Source of the DNA: Pythium myriotylum
Taxonomy: Eukaryota; Oomycota; Peronosporomycetes; Pythiales; Pythiaceae
Assembly (NCBI GenBank): GCA_023091665.1
Contig: JALJCQ010000023.1
Coordinates: 186,001-250,000, forward strand
Direction of reading: 5' to 3'
Length of the DNA: 64,000 bases
A program made the translations under genes and the position numbers. Below, piece by piece: positions 10,098 through 21,898 of this stretch (position 1 is its first letter; every line of letters begins with the position of its first letter). Under the pieces are notes generated by a model. The model was not told the DNA's origin and ran no database searches. It saw nothing but the letters and a program-made list of their open reading frames with translations.

Positions 10098-12262
10098 ATG
10101 GACGCAAGCGTCGTGGGGATTGAAGCGTATTTGGACCCGAGGCCGCGCGCCGCGCTGAATGGACGCATCAAGAATCAGTGAGTTAACGCTTCTGGATCCC
10201 TCGAAATCAGGATATGCTGATTGTGCGTCCCGTCCAGACCCCAAGACTTTGTTGTCCAAGAGATCACGATTGATGGCACGGTGCTGACGTTGAATGAGGG
10301 AGACCCAGAAACTTTTCGCGTACCCACTCGCGAAGAACTTGAGGTGGTTGTGGAGAAGATGAAGCTAGCTAAAGGCAACCGTCGATCCAAGGATCCCATG
10401 GTTTTCCCTGACCCACCCGGTGGTTGGCGCCAGGAACTCATGCGGTTGCTTCAGAAAGATGACATACTCACGCAGTTCGAACAAATCGCTTTCGACATCA
10501 ATCACTCTTCAAGTGAAAACTCCGTGTTCCTAGACGCGCCGAAAGAGTTTCGTGACCGAATATACCTCCAGATCTGCATTCAGGTGAGTCTCCAAATCTG
10601 TCGCTTGAAGCTTGACTATTTCTTAGAATGAAATCCTTGTGCAGCATTGTTTTCCTTCGCTGGACTGCAAGGTTCACCAAGCTCGCGCCACTGAGATTGA
10701 TGAGGGAGAAAATATTGACGATGACTGGCCACGGATAGAGGTCATGCAAGATGGTCTATACAAAAAATTTAGGAAGGCAGGTGTTTCTCACGAGAACGCG
10801 AGTGCTTTACTTACCTTCATCCGAAAGGGTGCGTCACACACCGATGCTGTCCGCGGTGTCCAATTAACGCACGATGACACAAAAGAAGCGCGAACGTCAC
10901 TTCACCGCCAGATATCCTCAACATCCTCAATTCTCAAGACACGGACTGAAACAAGAGCAGGCAAACAATGTGTCGTCGTTGGTTTCTCTCCTCATAACAG
11001 CAAAAAGCGGAAGCGCTCCGAGCAGTCACCTGAGCCATACGTACGCTTCGTGCTTCAAAAGACAAACCTAGAGCATTTTACTTGTTTTGACCGGCTTGCC
11101 AGACAATTGAAGGTACCCCAATCAGCGTTCGCAACAGCTGGTACAAAAGATAAGGTCGCTGTCACGTACCAGTCTGTGACGGTCCAAGGCGTCACTCCAG
11201 GTCGTATTCTTCAGCTGAACAGTAGCACAACGGAGGATGGAAGCAACATTGGAGCTATCCGTGTTGGGCAAGTCGAATACGTCCAAGCTCCTTTGGTATG
11301 TAGAAATACGCTCAGTAGTCGTGGAGTTCTGATCGCGATTTGTTTTGAACGGCTAGAATCTTGGTGAACTAACTGGGAATAAGTTCACCATTGTTGTACG
11401 CGATCTTCCCGACGATGTCTGCGACAGGGAAATTCAAGATCGCATAGACTGCGTTACAGCACAAGGCTTCATCAACTACTTTGGCTTCCAGCGGGTCGGG
11501 CTCCCAACATCTAGCATTCGGCCCCATCAGATTGGCGAACTTCTGGTCGCTGGGAAATGGGAACAAGCAGTGAAGACAATTTTGTCAATTTCAGCACAAG
11601 ATCCACCTGACTGTGCGGTAGCTAAGGCTGCCTTTGCTGAGAATCGTGATATTGAAGGAACGCTCAAGTTGATACCGCATAATGCTATGCAAGTCGAACG
11701 CTCAGTATTGATGGGACTGAAACGCTTTGGCTCGACGAGCTGGGAGGCTGCTATTCGTAACATCCCTTTCGCACGGCGAACAATGTACCTTCACGCGTAC
11801 CAGAGCTATCTTTTCAATACCCTCGCTTCGTACCGCATTAAAATGTACGGGGCGCAGGTGGTCGAAGGTGACCTTATTCGTGAAGACGAAACAGAGAATG
11901 TGATTGTAGCTACATCAACGATGGCCAAGGAGCTAAACGAGAACCTCTCGTATCCACTGTCACGCGTGGTACTACCGCTACCAGGTTGCAACGTTCTGTC
12001 ACCCAGCAATAGAGTTGGTGAGCGTCTCTCCGAGGTAAGTGCGCATCCGTTCCGAGATGGAGTTAAAGGTATAACGGGGCGCACACAGCTTCTGGAAACC
12101 CATGAAACAGTTTCCATACTCGAGTCTTCTTCAATTTTGAAAGGGGTTTACCGTGATTTAGTGGAGAAACCGCGTCAAGTAGAATGGTCTCGTGTGGAAG
12201 GTAGAGAATTGCATATGTTTGAACATCATGTCAAGACTGCTGACTTTATTCGTTTGTGTTGA
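10098..12262 (+). CDS. PUS7: tRNA/mRNA pseudouridine synthase PUS7 (TruD family)
   Basis: This enzyme converts uridine to pseudouridine, typically U13/U35 of tRNA and mRNA sites in eukaryotes. Exons 10098-10177, 10238-10583, 10627-11295 and 11357-12262 give 666 aa. The N-terminus reads PQDFVVQEI after the first splice, the TruD/PUS7 opening. AGTKDKVAVTYQ is the family signature holding the catalytic Asp. NYFGFQRVG and HAYQSYLFN are further TruD motifs. A low-complexity basic patch (KKRKR) lies before the catalytic motif and may act as a nuclear signal. All splice junctions keep phase and the length suits eukaryotic PUS7. It diverges from the bestrophin-like gene 160 bp away. Confidence 0.93.
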
Positions 12263-12464
12263 AGACGACAAGAGTGCTTTCCGGATCAGATTTATTCTTT
12301 CCAGCGGGAGCTTTGCAACGATGTGTCTTCGCGAAATCCTCCATATGTCCCTTTGAGCATGCGAATGAGCGACGGGGTAGTATATTCGTACGCAGCGGCA
12401 CATTGCTTTGTTTTTACCTAGAGTAAACTCATCCGAACTAGTCGTAGGGGAAGATACCCAGCTC

Positions 12465-13699
12465 TCAAAATGACGGTGGCTCTTCGTCGTCTTCAGAAGC
12501 ATGTAGCCATGGGTGCTTCAACGCGTCAGCCACTGATAGTCTTTGGTGGGCATCCTTTGCCAATAGCCCGGTGAGCAAGTCGCGGCATTCCGCGCTCACA
12601 CTCCTCACATCTTCAGGGATCAATAAATCACATCCTAGAATCCGATCGAACAGATCTTTCGTCGTTTCCCCCACGAAAGGGAGCCTACCAAAGAGGAAAA
12701 TGAACAAGATAACTCCTACGGCCCATACGTCGGCTTGAATAGGATCGTAGGGTTCACCGGAGCAACCTTCCGGTGATAGAAACTGGTAGGTGCCAACAGT
12801 GTCATTGACGAACACAGGCGACGATACTGGCTTTTGCAGAGCACACCCGAAATCCGAAATGTGGCACCGACCCGTAGCGTTTAACAGAACATTGTCTGGC
12901 TGTAGATTCAGTTGGTGAGTCAGCCACAACGATCCCAAAGCACGGTAGGTCAAGCTACCTTAAGATCACGATGGCAAATTCCACGATCATGCAAGTACTG
13001 CAGCCCGTTCAATATGTCGAGCAAATGCGCACGCGCGAGGCTGTCTGAGAGAACGGACTTCGTGATTGGACTCACGAAGTCTCTTGTGTCGGGGCGAAAC
13101 ACCATGCACGGGCCAGTCGGCATGTACTCGAGTATGAGGTAGATCTTATCGCTAGCTTCCGACTCGATGACTTCGAATAGTAGCACAATGTTGCGGTGGT
13201 AGAGAGTGCGCATAATCTTTACCTCATCCCGCACTCGATCGAGTGCCGTGACAACGCGCATTGCACCCGAGTGGCTCGGTGGCCCAGGATCTCCGCGGCA
13301 CACATTGGACCCGGGCGAGACAAATTCTTTCACCTTGGACAGACTAGACTTGGAGAAAATCTTCATTGCAAACTGCCGTCGAGGAGGTACTGAGGGCGCT
13401 GCCGAAGGAGACGCAAATGTCGGTCGGAGTGGTGCCATTGATGGAGGCGCCCCCGGTGGCTTATTCTCCTCTGGTCGCGGCGGCTCAATGCGCTCACAGA
13501 GCTTGACCTTGGCGAAGCGGCCCTGACCGAGCGTGCGCAGTAGAGCATAGTTATTGACGCACTTAACCCCATCCAGACTCTTGCGCTCCTCCACGATGCG
13601 CGTCTCCACGATGTTCCAGCGCGTGCCGCTCGCCATGTGCGGAGGTAATGGTTTGAGAATTTTAGGTTTACGGTTTCTTCTGAGCGTGTCAATGGTCAT
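12465..13699 (-). CDS. CaMKK/LKB1-clade serine/threonine protein kinase
   Basis: Exons 13699-12959 and 12899-12465 (59-nt intron inside HRDLK|PDN) encode a complete kinase of about 391 aa. Seen in order: Gly loop LGQGRFAKVKL, VAIK-type Lys in FAMKIF, catalytic loop HRDLKPDN, DFG in ISDFGC, activation segment GTYQFLSPE and ADVWAVGVILF. The C-terminal EEPPSF and the subdomain VIII context resemble calcium/calmodulin kinase kinases and fungal Elm1/Sak1, which activate AMPK/SNF1. A Pro-rich insert of about 35 residues sits between the Gly loop and the VAIK Lys. The start may be 13699 or the downstream Met at 13636. Upstream-kinase role for SNF1 is inference. Confidence 0.85.
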
Positions 13700-14627
13700 A
13701 CGAGTCCGACTCAGATGCTGAGTCTAACTTGGGTGGACCACGCTTAAGAGGAAGAATCAAATCTCGAAAATCAAGTTCGCCCAAACTGGGACTTTTGCAG
13801 GGAGACAAAGTTGGAGGCCGAATGTTGTCCCGCATCTCACAAATAGGATGTCATAGTGAGGAACCGTTTGCTTGGAGGCGTGTCTTGGGCGGATGGCTGC
13901 GACAACTCGGTATGTCGACCACTTGGTCAGAAACAATCCTCCGGTTCACCCATGCCACTGGCCGCTCGCTTACTACGGTGATATATATGATGCTGTTGAA
14001 CGGATCCATCCAAGGAACATCCATGCCAGCAAGGGCACACCACATATGATGCTAGTTCATACGGCGCTTTTGAACGGATCCATCCAAGGAACACCCATAC
14101 CACAAGCCAGAGATCACGCGTTCAAAAACGAATGAACGGTTGAGCAACGTCCGCTGCAGTAAACGGCGGAGCTTTCCTCAAGCGAGATTTGGGAGCCAGG
14201 ACGCAACACACTGCTGTGCTACTTGAACTGGTCTGTGTTGGCTGGAATTCGGCAACTCACGAGCTCATAGAACGGGCAACGCAGGTTGTCCATTGCCGTG
14301 TGAAGCCAACTTGGAAGCGCAGTGGTCCCGAAATGTTGGTGGAAATGATTTGTGGAGTGATGGTCTCCGGCTTTCCACCAATCACATGACAGAAGTGCCA
14401 CTTTTGTGGAAGAAGCTTGGCGCCGGTGAAGTAGCACTAAGTGCCGCCACTCGACCGCATCTGCTACTTCACAGTGGCGACCGTCGTCACCTTCGGGAAG
14501 AGAAGGAAAGAAGAGGAACCAGAGCCGACGATTGAAGCGGCCAGTATCTTCAGCTTCTCCCCGTCGCTCGCCCTCCATCCGCGCTCGCGAGTGGGCTCCT
14601 GGTACTCTCCATCTTCCTCGCCAAGCC
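13700..14627. other. Long intergenic region with a short direct repeat
   Basis: 928 bp between the divergent kinase start (13699) and the fusion-gene start (14628). It holds the two promoters and an imperfect duplication near 13985-14100. Open frames here show no domains and are interrupted. Confidence 0.55.
13996..14093. repeat. Direct repeat, 24-bp identical core, 74-bp period
   Basis: The core beginning TTGAACGGATCCATCCAAGG occurs at 13996-14019 and 14070-14093. A second short match (ATATGATGCT) lies before each copy at a slightly different spacing, so this is an old tandem duplication with a small indel. No function evident. Confidence 0.7.
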
Positions 14628-17600
14628 ATGCTTTTCGGTCCGCAGTTCGATGACGACGCAGGCGACCGCATCGAGCCGTCGCCACTGCGGAAGAAGAAGG
14701 GCCGCACGACGCGTCTTGGGCTGAAACCGAACGGAGCACCGCCAAGTTTCGGAGGCCCGGCGCCATCCGCCGTCCCCACGCGGCTTAATCGGCGTAACCC
14801 GCCAACGCCCAATAAGTCTGTGAGTGGTGGAGACAACGGTGTGGACGCCTACTACTCGAATTCAGCGGGATCGAGCTCGTCCGGAGCGTCGCTCTCCAAC
14901 TACTATGCTGCGAACGCCAACACGACCACGACACCAATCAAATCTCGTCGTCGTGAGCCGGCGATGCCCTCTGGAGCGATGTCTGCACGCGGCAAGTATC
15001 AGGACAACAACGCGACCAAGGATGTCACTGCAATGTACGCTAGCGTGTGGAAGGCGCTCAGGTTCCGAAAGAAGACGATCCCACTTGCATCGAGTACTAG
15101 CTTTAAGCCGATTTGTGTGACGGGAGTTGACGGCTTCCTGGCGTCCTGGATCGTGTGCGAGCTGCTGAGTCGCGGATACCGGGTACGAGGAACTGTTCAG
15201 AGTCGGAATGACGATATCTCTGGTATCCTTGCATTGCCGAACGCCAAGAACTTCACAGTCGTTGAGACGTCGCTTCTCACTCCGGAGGCTTGCGACTTGG
15301 CCGTCCAAGGATGTGACTTTGTAATCCACACTGGAACTCCAACGTCGTGCTCAGTGCGCGATCCACTCTCCGAACTCCTAGAGCCTGGAGTCCATAGTAT
15401 CGGCAGCCGAATGCACTGTATCATTCCGATGATGACGAATTTCATCCAAGCTTGTGCCCGGGCTCGCGTGAAGCGTGTCGTGCTTACATCCTCTGTCGCT
15501 GCTATGGCCGATAGTGTCACTCCGACCTCCATTATCAACGAAAATTGCTGGAACATCACGTCTTCTCTCGAGCGTAACCCGCATTTCCTCAGCTTGAAAC
15601 TAGCAGAGGAGGCTGCATGGCAGCTCGTCGACCAGCTTCCTCGCGATTTCCGAATTGATCTCGTCACAATCAACGTAAGAGGCCACGGTTTCTGTGACTC
15701 TAACTGCCAGCTCACACTTTCATCTTGTTGTAGCCAGGAACGCTGTTTGGCCCAGCTCTCTCCAAGTCAAAACTGGCACCTGGTAACCAGATTATCTATG
15801 ACTTGATTACGGGCCAATATTCCGCGCTTGTCGATCTCAGTAAGCGTGTTTTTTCACTTTCGTGTTCTTCGCATTATGTTTGACTTTGCTTTGACCAGAT
15901 TGGAGCTTGGTCGATGTCCGAGACTGCGCAGCTGCCCATGTCGCTGCCTTGGAGAATCTAGAAGCACGAGGCCGATACATCTGCGTCAATCGTACAGTTT
16001 GGATGAAAGATATTGTCGACTATCTCGCGCACAACGGTTTTAGTGGGCGTGACCTTCCGTGGCGTGTTGGTCTTCCGAACTGGGTTGCTCGACTTCCTGC
16101 TTACGCTGCGCAGCTCGGTCAAGTTGGTGCGTCGCTTAGCCCCTACGATCCAAACAGCATTCGGCCGTCTCCGTACTTGAACGAGAAAGTGATGGATCAT
16201 TTCAATATTCGATTCATTGACCCTGTTAAAACAGTCATCGAGTCGGCTAATGATCTACTGAAGTGGGGCTACATCAAGCCGTGGGCTGAAGACCACGAAG
16301 CCGTCGACTGCGACATCTGCCGTGAAGTTTTCACTTTCTACCGTCGCAAGCATCATTGCCGAGTAAGTTGTTCTCCAACAATGTCTAACCTTCCGAGTGG
16401 CTGACGCATGCTCTATTTGTAGGAATGTGGTGTTATCATTTGCGCAGAGTGCTCAATGTCCCGTGCGGTTGTTGAAGGCACGGAAGGCAAGGTTCGGCTG
16501 TGCGATCGTTGTGTCAAGACGTCCATTCCTGGACTTCTCGATTTGCTCAGTGAGGATGACGAGATAAGCCAAAAGAAAGCCGCGATGGCAATCGAAGCAC
16601 TCATGGAGAATGAGTCAAACCATGATTACGTGACGAGAGATGATGGAATCGCCCGATTGTTGAGGGTGCTGCATAGTTTTGACGATGCAACCGCTTCCCA
16701 CGCTGCAGGTGCACTCGTCGCACTCTCGGTCAACGTTTCAAGTGCCCTTCAGATGGTTTTAGAAGGTGCTGTCCTTCAGATGCTTGAAGTGGACGAGTCT
16801 ACGGCTGCATGGGGTATCTGCCTCCAGGCTTTGCGTAATATCTGGAAGCAGATCAATCGGAACGATTTCCGCAAGATGCTTCATGCAGTTGCTCGTGTTT
16901 CCACAAGGACAAACAAAGGTGCGCCTATAGTGCAGTTTTGTAGTCTTACTAGTGCGTTAATTGACTGACTGTGTCGACATCCCTAGGTGACCTCCAAGGA
17001 AACATCTTGCTGACGTTTGTCCACATGATGGACCCATTCGAAGTTCCCAGATTACTGTCCGAGGGCTTGCTGTCAGTTCTCTTCCAAATGCTTCAGTCTG
17101 AAGAGGTCTTTCCGCGCTGTGCGGCTGCTCATGCTGTCAAGCATTTGGTGCCGCCTACGTTCGCGCCCGATCTATCAATTGACGTTCCTCCCTACTTGGT
17201 CGATGACCACGAGGAACTCCTCGCGAATTCGTCCCTCTCGGATTTGCAGTTCCTCGTGAAAGGCCACATTGCTCCCATCAATGCTCACAAAGTGGTTCTG
17301 TTCTTCCGCAATTCGTATTTCAAGAACATGGTAAGCGTAAGCGGACTCGCATCATGTGGTGTTTTGTGATTGTTCACTTACCCATGTATGTGGCCAGTTC
17401 GGTACTGCAACGAGTCAGAAAGGAATGATTGAGATAGATAACTGCAGCTACGAAGTTTTTTCGATGCTACTCCGCTTCTTGGTACGCGAGATGCTGTATA
17501 TCTTCGTTGGCCACATGAAGAACTCACTTGCTTTGTGTCGTATTTACAGTACACGGGCAAGGTTGCGATCACACCGGATATCGCCCAAGAATTGTTGCGT

Positions 17601-18245
17601 GCGTCCTCGTTCTACCATGTCTTCGAGCTGCAGAAGCGTGCTGAAGAGTTCTTAGCTGGCGAGATCCGGGTCGATAACGTCGTTGACTTGTTGTCGCTTG
17701 CTGATGAATGCAACGCTGACGATCTCAAGCGCAATTGTGTACCGTTCCTCATGCGCAACATACATGAGGTCGTCGGCCTTCCATCGTTCAGTGAACACAG
17801 AATACGCGCGAGTGAAGAGGTGTTGAAGGCCCTTGCAGGGATGTTAGGCCCTGAGTGGGAAGAGAGCTACAACAAGATGATGCAAGGAGTTTCCGATGTC
17901 GACGGAAAGAAGAAGAGAGAGAGACACCGGGATCAATTTTCCAGTCGCACTCTGCGGTCGATGGCTTCGTCGTCCCAATTCGACGACCAAAAGGCCCAGG
18001 ATGCATTCACGCCAAACTATCTGTCTCCGTTGGCTTCTTTCAGTGTCGGCGGTCGATCGAGTGGATTCACTGCAACGACTGCAGCGACTGACTCTCCCGG
18101 ACGATACCGCCCTGGTCACGACGAAGTTGCTCCAAACTTGGATCTGTCGTACATGAAGCCGTTCGGAAGCGAAGAGATGGTCTTCCATCGCACGCGGCAG
18201 CTCTCGGAAGACTTGTCGGAGGTTCTGTCTGAAGGTGTTTGTTAG
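14628..18245 (+). CDS. SDR reductase - FYVE - armadillo - BTB/BACK fusion protein
   Basis: Seven exons (14628-15674, 15734-15839, 15899-16362, 16423-16918, 16987-17330, 17398-17481, 17550-18245) encode 1078 aa with every junction in phase. Residues about 160-500 are an extended short-chain dehydrogenase like dihydroflavonol reductase (VTGVDGFLAS, RVVLTSSVAAM), but the catalytic YxxxK reads FLSLK, Phe for Tyr at about 320. Residues about 520-590 are a FYVE finger with the PI3P signature RRKHHCRECG. Residues about 590-760 are armadillo-like (ASHAAGALVALSVN). Residues about 780-890 are a BTB domain, followed by BACK-like helices and a Ser-rich tail. Likely a PI3P-membrane-associated adaptor, perhaps for Cullin-3; both roles are inferred from domains. 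Confidence 0.88.
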
Positions 18246-18401
18246 ATATAGGATTGCGAGGTTGAAGGTCGTATCTGATATATGGAGTGCTACCGTGGTA
18301 ATACAATTTAGTGGTCGGGGGTACAACGTTGTCGTAGTTGCAAAATAAAGGAGGCCAAGACCGTCGCAGACAGTGTCCTTACCCTCAATCAGCAACCTTT
18401 C

Positions 18402-18408
18402 TCATTCC
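18402..18408 (+). promoter_or_regulatory. Candidate oomycete initiator (Inr) element
   Basis: TCATTCC fits the YCAYTYY oomycete initiator and lies 65-71 bp upstream of the ATG11 start at 18473. The motif is short, so chance is possible. Confidence 0.35.
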
Positions 18409-18472
18409 ATCCGGGCTGAAGAAAGAACACACACTCCTTCAACCCGAGAACGACAGCGGCGACCTCGGCACC

Positions 18473-21400
18473 ATGGCCGAGCTCGCGGGCGTGCAGCGCC
18501 AGCCGAGCCACGTCTCCGTGCGCGTCGGGAACGCCGTCAACGGCGTCGTCTACAGCGTGCAGCTGGCCTCGAATGAGTGCGTTCGCCCCTCCGCACACCC
18601 CGTCCTTCTGTTGCTCACTCGTACCCGTTCCCTTGCACAGCCTCGCGGTCGAGGAACTGAGTCTCGAGCTTGCCAGGCTCAGTGACATCCCCGTGAGCGA
18701 CCAGATCTTGCTGGGTGGTCCGCCGTTCACCCGTCTCGACCCTCGGCGCACGCTTAGCCATCATGGCATACCGTCGCGCGATAAACACGTTTACCTCTAC
18801 GATCGGCGCATGCTCTCGCAAGACAACCCGCTGCCACCACGACTCGCCCTTGAGCCCGTTGATTTCGAGTGTACGCCCTCTACACCTTCCCTGCATGCTG
18901 ATATACACGTCATCACCATCTGACGTGCATTTGTAGTCCCTACGACACCAGTTCCTTCCTCGGAGAGCTCACGGATGCTCAGCGAGTCAATGAGTCCACT
19001 ATTGCGCGCGCTCGCTCAATACGAGGAGATCTTTCAGCTTCAGCTGAATCAAAGCGAAGTGTTGGAGCGGAGTTCGGCTGCGAACGTTGCAGCCTGCGAG
19101 CGCTGCGTTGGCGAGCTTCAAGTCCAGGCTAGTGCGATTTCGGCTGCAGTGGACAACCTCGACACGTTTCGTGAGTCCATGAACAAACACTTCCTGCCCT
19201 TCTGGAGCGATTTCGAAGCAGCTGCTGCTTCCCATGAAACACTGCTAGCCAACTTCGAGAACTACGTTGCAGCTTTGAAGACTATCGAGCTCCACCCTGC
19301 ATTGGCAACGGAGGGCCGCCAAACACTTTACGACTGTATCCCTGTCGACCGCGAACGTGAGTGGGCAGTTCAATGTGAACAGTCTCATATTGCAATGCGT
19401 ACTCAAGTTGCGCGGCTGAAACAAGTACACGATGAGATTTATAACGATGTGGGTGCACTCGTAAGGTCACAAGACCAGGTCTCGCTTGCGTATGCGGACA
19501 CTGCACAAGATCTGGATCGTATGAAGCGTTACGTTGCTTCACAGGCAGAGATCACTGCCAAGCTGGCTAAGAATGTCGAGTTCTTGGGCACAAAGATTCC
19601 CGTTTCGGCGAATACCGAAGCGAGTACGATGTTTGCGTCGTCAGCGATGTTGGAGGTGTTTCGAGACATTGATGAGCTCCATCGGGCTCACTCAGATTCG
19701 GTGCGCACTCCGTTTTTTTATGGGAGAAGAATGTATCTCTGAAGCCTAGTGTTTGTCTAGATTCCCACAGCGCAGAAACTTGCCGAAGAGATCAAGGCCA
19801 ACATGACGAAGTTCTCTTCAGTGAAGGCCTCGTTTTTCGCTCGTGTGCACTCTTCCTTGCGGAAGATTTCTTCTTTTCAGTCCAGGATCCGCGATTTTGA
19901 AACCTCCTTGGCGATGTTAAAGGAAGCACTGACAGCGCAGAAGAAACAGTTCAGCGAGCTAGAGCATCTTCAGAAACTGCCCGAAGCCTATTCCGCGTGT
20001 TTAAAGGAGATCGCGCGACGTGTGCGTTACGGTCGTCGTTTCTCGGATCGCATCCAGTCTATGGCAGAAGAACTTGCGCAAATGCGCGACGACGAGGTAT
20101 TTAAATCCAAAATCTCGAGAATATGTCTCATGGTGACGGGTATGGTCACGCACTAGGTTCACTACCGAGAAGTTTTTTTACGCAACCACGGCCAGCATAT
20201 CCCTCGCGAGTTTGTTCCTGGACTTGCGGAAAAGCCGTCGCATTGTGAGTTCCGGATGAGACCGTTTGATCAGGTATGACGTGTAAATCTGCTGGATGGA
20301 AAGGATCTATTCTGATGTACTCCGACTTCAGAACTTGCCGCAGATTGAGGATGCTGAAGATGGTGACTCAAAGGTTGAACAAAGTGTAGCTGACTCTGCC
20401 TGCGAAAGTAAAGAAGAGGAATTTTTCGAGACTCGTGCTAGCGACGGGATGCCAGGTCTCCGAGATGCTCTCGGCGGGTCAGGCGAGCTTGAGGTCGAGC
20501 TTCTGCAAAAGCGCTGCGAAGAGTTGGAATCGCGAATCGTAGAACTCACCCAGGAGCTGCATCAGTGCAAGAAAGGCTCATCTTGCTTTTCGGATGGATC
20601 GCTGGCCCAGTCAGAGATATCGAAAGCAAGCCTGCGAGAAGGAGACAGTTCTTGTGAATTTCCTTTAGTCCTCGCGTTGGCTGCCACTGCTGGTGGTTTG
20701 ACAAGTTCGTCAGAGGCTGATCGGTCAAACTTGCTTGAGAGAGAGTTGCAGTCACTCAAGGACGTTAAAGGTTGGTCCTCTAGCCTGATGGTCCGTGTAA
20801 CTGATTGCTTATCTCATTTTCTCGACGTAAGATGAAAGTAATCATACTCACGAGAAGGATGCTCGCATTGCGAAACTCGAACACGACAATCAGCAATACT
20901 TGCTCAACGCTACTGCTCTGGAAGAATATCCTTTCCACGTCGAGACAAACCCTACTGCTTGCAAACACCATGCTGCTAATTTTTCCTTAACCGGTCATTT
21001 TTGTTTGAGCACAGAGATCCAAGAGCGAATGCGCCGCGAACTTCAGCTGCAAGATAACCACTCAAAACTCCAGCAGAAGGTGCAAACGTTGCAGTTAAAT
21101 GTCGACATACAGCGTTCAGCCTTGCTCAAGTTACTCAGCCTCCTCGATCTACTTCCTCATCGGGAACAAGAACTAGGTGATCCTGGGGAGTATGTCGTGT
21201 CACATTTAGATCGTATCGAGGAGAGAATCCGACATCTTACAGCCAGCGCCGACACAGAACAGGTTAGTGGGTTCTACGCACTGAAGTTGTTCATGGCTAA
21301 CTCGAGAGCTTTAGTCCCTTCGTCTCGAGCTCGCGCAAAAGAGCGATGAGATCAACATGCTTGAGTCCCAGCACTTGATGCCAAGCGAATCGTTTAAGAT

Positions 21401-21761
21401 TTCGTTCCGCAGTTTCAACTATGATGACGTGGCGCTTTTTTTGCCCACATCTGTACCAGGCAGCGATGCCCAGCGTGTCTATTTGGCTTTCCACCATGGG
21501 TGTCCTCATCGGTTTCTTTCGGAAGAATCGATTTCATCATTCATGATCGGCGGACGCAAGTACGTTTCCATTGAAAGGGCCGACTTGTCACATTAATTTG
21601 ACCACCGATGGCTACTGTTGTGGATTAGATATCCTGACTACGTTGTTGGCCGCATCGTGCTCATCGATGAGCAAGTAGCAAGCGAGGGCAATAATCCCTT
21701 CGGTCTCCATCTCGGGACGACGTTCTACATCCTCACGGTTGCGTCTCTCCAAGATACATGA
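18473..21761 (+). CDS. ATG11: Autophagy scaffold ATG11/FIP200 (RB1CC1) homologue
   Basis: Ten exons (18473-18576, 18641-18870, 18937-19700, 19761-20096, 20157-20273, 20332-20770, 20832-20925, 21013-21262, 21315-21559, 21629-21761) encode 903 aa. Residues 1-105 resemble the ubiquitin-like N-terminus of FIP200 (ILLGGPPF, then HVYLYDRRML). Residues about 120-430 are a helical ATG17-like region, including HGQHIPREFVPGLAEKP. About 440-740 is coiled coil. The C-terminal ATG11/Claw domain contains DVALFLPTS, YLAFHHGCPHRFLSEESI and DYVVGRIVLIDE. ATG11/FIP200 organises the Atg1/ULK complex and selective-autophagy receptors. The seventh intron is U12-type AT-AC; GT-AG splicing there would break the coiled coil. 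Confidence 0.9.
20926..21012 (+). other. U12-type AT-AC intron within ATG11
   Basis: The intron begins ATATCCTTT (exact minor-spliceosome donor), contains TTCCTTAAC (exact U12 branch site) about 20 nt before the end, and finishes in AC. Removing its 87 nt joins ALEE to EIQERMRREL and continues the coiled coil. Reading through stays in frame but inserts 29 Cys/His/Pro-containing residues that do not fit. Confidence 0.85.
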
Positions 21762-21898
21762 GAGTGTTCCTCTGGTTGTGAGGTTATTACCATAATGTTA
21801 AGAACTTGCACTTGTCGCATAAGTGTCTCTGTTTGCAACGCTGCTTGGAAGTTCAGGGCAAGGATCTGGTCACTTGCTGAGGTGACACGCATACCAAA

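Noticed and set aside
20926..21012. The 29 codons at 20926-21012 as ATG11 coding sequence
   Set aside because: In frame, but they break the coiled coil and coincide exactly with U12 intron signals.
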